Assembly (NCBI GenBank): GCA_050249695.1
Contig: JBFWQA010000002.1
Coordinates: 595,804-659,803 of the forward strand
Direction of reading: 5' to 3'
Source of the DNA: JACKJP01 sp050249695
Lineage (GTDB): Bacteria > Pseudomonadota > Alphaproteobacteria > Rhizobiales > Tepidamorphaceae
DNA: 64,000 nt
Shown: one piece after another, positions 63,109-64,000 of the stretch
How positions within the stretch are numbered: the first letter of the stretch is position 1
Layout: each line of letters opens with the position of its first letter
Program-made: the position numbers and the translations under genes
Notes under the pieces: model-generated
Told to the model about the DNA's origin: nothing
Databases searched by the model: none
Seen by the model: the letters and a program-made list of their open reading frames with translations, nothing else

Positions 63109-64000
63109 ATGTTCACCAATCCGATGTTCATGTCCATTCAGGTTTTGAACTCGCTTTCTCTTGCGATGAATCTTTTCATTATCGCGTCTGCACTGACGCT
63201 GATTTTCGGTGTGCTGCGGATTGTGAACTTCGCGCACGGTGCGTTCTACATGGTGGGCGCTTATGTGCTGTACAGCGTTTTGCGCGAGATCGGCGAGACA
63301 AATCTGGGTTTTGTGGGCGGCGTTCTGGCGGCGGGCGTTGTGATGGCAACTGTCGCCTATGTGGTGGAGCGTTTCATGCTGTCGCGGCTCTACGACAAGG
63401 AGCACTTGCTACAGCTGCTGTTCACCTTCGCGCTGGTCCTGATCATCAAGGATGTGGTCGTCATTATCTGGGGCCCGCTGCAGTACAGCGTGTCCGTTCC
63501 TCCGATGCTATCGGGAGCTGTGGACCTGGGGATCGCGATTTATCCGACCTATTCGCTATTTCTTTGCATTCTGGGACCGCTGGTTGCCATCGGTCTCTGG
63601 CTCGGGCTTGAGAAGACGCGGTGGGGGCGCATCCTGCGCGCCGCGAGGCTCGACCGGGAGATGCTAGGCGCGCTGGGCACGGACGTCACGAAGGTGTTCT
63701 CGGCGGTGTTCGTGATCGGGGCGGCGATGGCCGCCATCGGCGGGGCGCTCGCGGCGCCGAGGATAGCGATCGATCCGGGCATGGACTCGCTGGTCATCAT
63801 CGACTGCTTCATCATCGTGATCATCGGCGGGATCGGCAGCCTCTGGGGCAGCTTCATCGGCGCGCTGATCCTTGGCTTCCTCACGGTCTTCGGGACGCTG
63901 ATTTTCGGTGAGTGGGAGATCGTGCTTGTCTACCTGATGATGATCGGCGTGCTGCTGGTGCGGCCCTGGGGGCTGTTCGGCCAGCCCGAGGCGGAGCGGC
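63109..64000 (+). CDS. LivH-type ABC transporter permease (cut by window end)
   Basis: Open from the ATG at 63109 (GGGGGAGGTCG just upstream) to the last base of the window, 297 codons without a stop. Starts M-F-T-N-P-M-F-M-S-I-Q-V-L-N-S-L; then N-L-F-I-I-A-S-A-L-T-L-I-F-G-V, R-I-V-N-F-A-H-G-A-F-Y-M-V-G-A, and G-G-I-G-S-L-W-G-S near the end, all LivH marks, with about eight membrane helices. Likely partner of the binding protein at 58358; LivM and the two ATPases would be expected to the right. Confidence 0.92.
   Translation, partial: MFTNPMFMSIQVLNSLSLAMNLFIIASALTLIFGVLRIVNFAHGAFYMVGAYVLYSVLREIGETNLGFVGGVLAAGVVMATVAYVVERFMLSRLYDKEHLLQLLFTFALVLIIKDVVVIIWGPLQYSVSVPPMLSGAVDLGIAIYPTYSLFLCILGPLVAIGLWLGLEKTRWGRILRAARLDREMLGALGTDVTKVFSAVFVIGAAMAAIGGALAAPRIAIDPGMDSLVIIDCFIIVIIGGIGSLWGSFIGALILGFLTVFGTLIFGEWEIVLVYLMMIGVLLVRPWGLFGQPEAER

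Overview
The window looks like a chromosome segment of a GC-rich alphaproteobacterium of the order Hyphomicrobiales (Rhizobiales), probably near Phyllobacteriaceae/Brucellaceae. This is inferred from gene order and protein style: zapE-mdh-sucCDAB-lpdA, an Omp19-like lipoprotein, atpHAGDC without the Fo genes, and the rppH-ctpA-envC-rlmH-rsfS-nadD-proAB-obgE-rpmA-rplU run. No sequence search was done.

Layout. 1-3831: accessory and housekeeping genes (Tat-type leader at the left edge, CMD-family protein, GNAT, Omp19-like lipoprotein, GST, ZapE ATPase). 4010-12922: TCA-cycle block mdh, sucC, sucD, sucA, sucB, lpdA, giving the malate dehydrogenase, succinyl-CoA synthetase and 2-oxoglutarate dehydrogenase complexes. 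12932-14249: a small membrane protein and two related secreted proteins. 14375-19950: urease structural and accessory genes ureD-A-J-B-C-E-F-G. 20275-25938: the urea ABC importer urtABCDE, so uptake and hydrolysis of urea are side by side. 26119-30094: xerC and transaldolase leftward, priA rightward. 30347-35318: F1 ATP synthase atpHAGDC with a clear terminator. 35383-46917: a long leftward run (lipoprotein, rppH, YibQ-like, ctpA, envC-like, rlmH, rsfS, nadD, proA, proB, obgE, GNAT, rpmA, rplU), many genes joined by ATGA overlaps.

47219-47308 is tRNA-Ser(CGA). Everything to its right looks like an accessory region. It starts with about 650 bp of non-coding sequence holding a 24-codon remnant of an HNH-endonuclease-type gene, then runs to the window end as a catabolic cluster. 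One set is leftward: LLM flavin monooxygenase, SMP-30-like protein, SDR, CitE-like lyase, GMC oxidoreductase. One set is rightward: CaiB/BaiF CoA-transferase, two amidohydrolase-2 proteins, a Liv-type binding protein, SDR. A second rightward set holds an alpha/beta hydrolase, a Rieske protein and a LivH-type permease cut by the window end. A bicupin lies at the left and a GntR/FCD regulator in the middle.

The most interesting signal is that the decamer TTGTATACAT occurs exactly three times, once in front of each of the three divergent or forward transcription units of this cluster and each time pointing in the direction of transcription. Near matches sit in front of the GntR gene itself. The decamer fits the known half-site pattern of FadR/VanR-type GntR regulators. 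I infer one GntR regulon for uptake and degradation of an unidentified, perhaps cyclic, carbonyl or terpene-like substrate: oxygenation, lactone/ester hydrolysis, alcohol oxidation, CoA activation and CoA-ester cleavage. The substrate cannot be read from the sequence.
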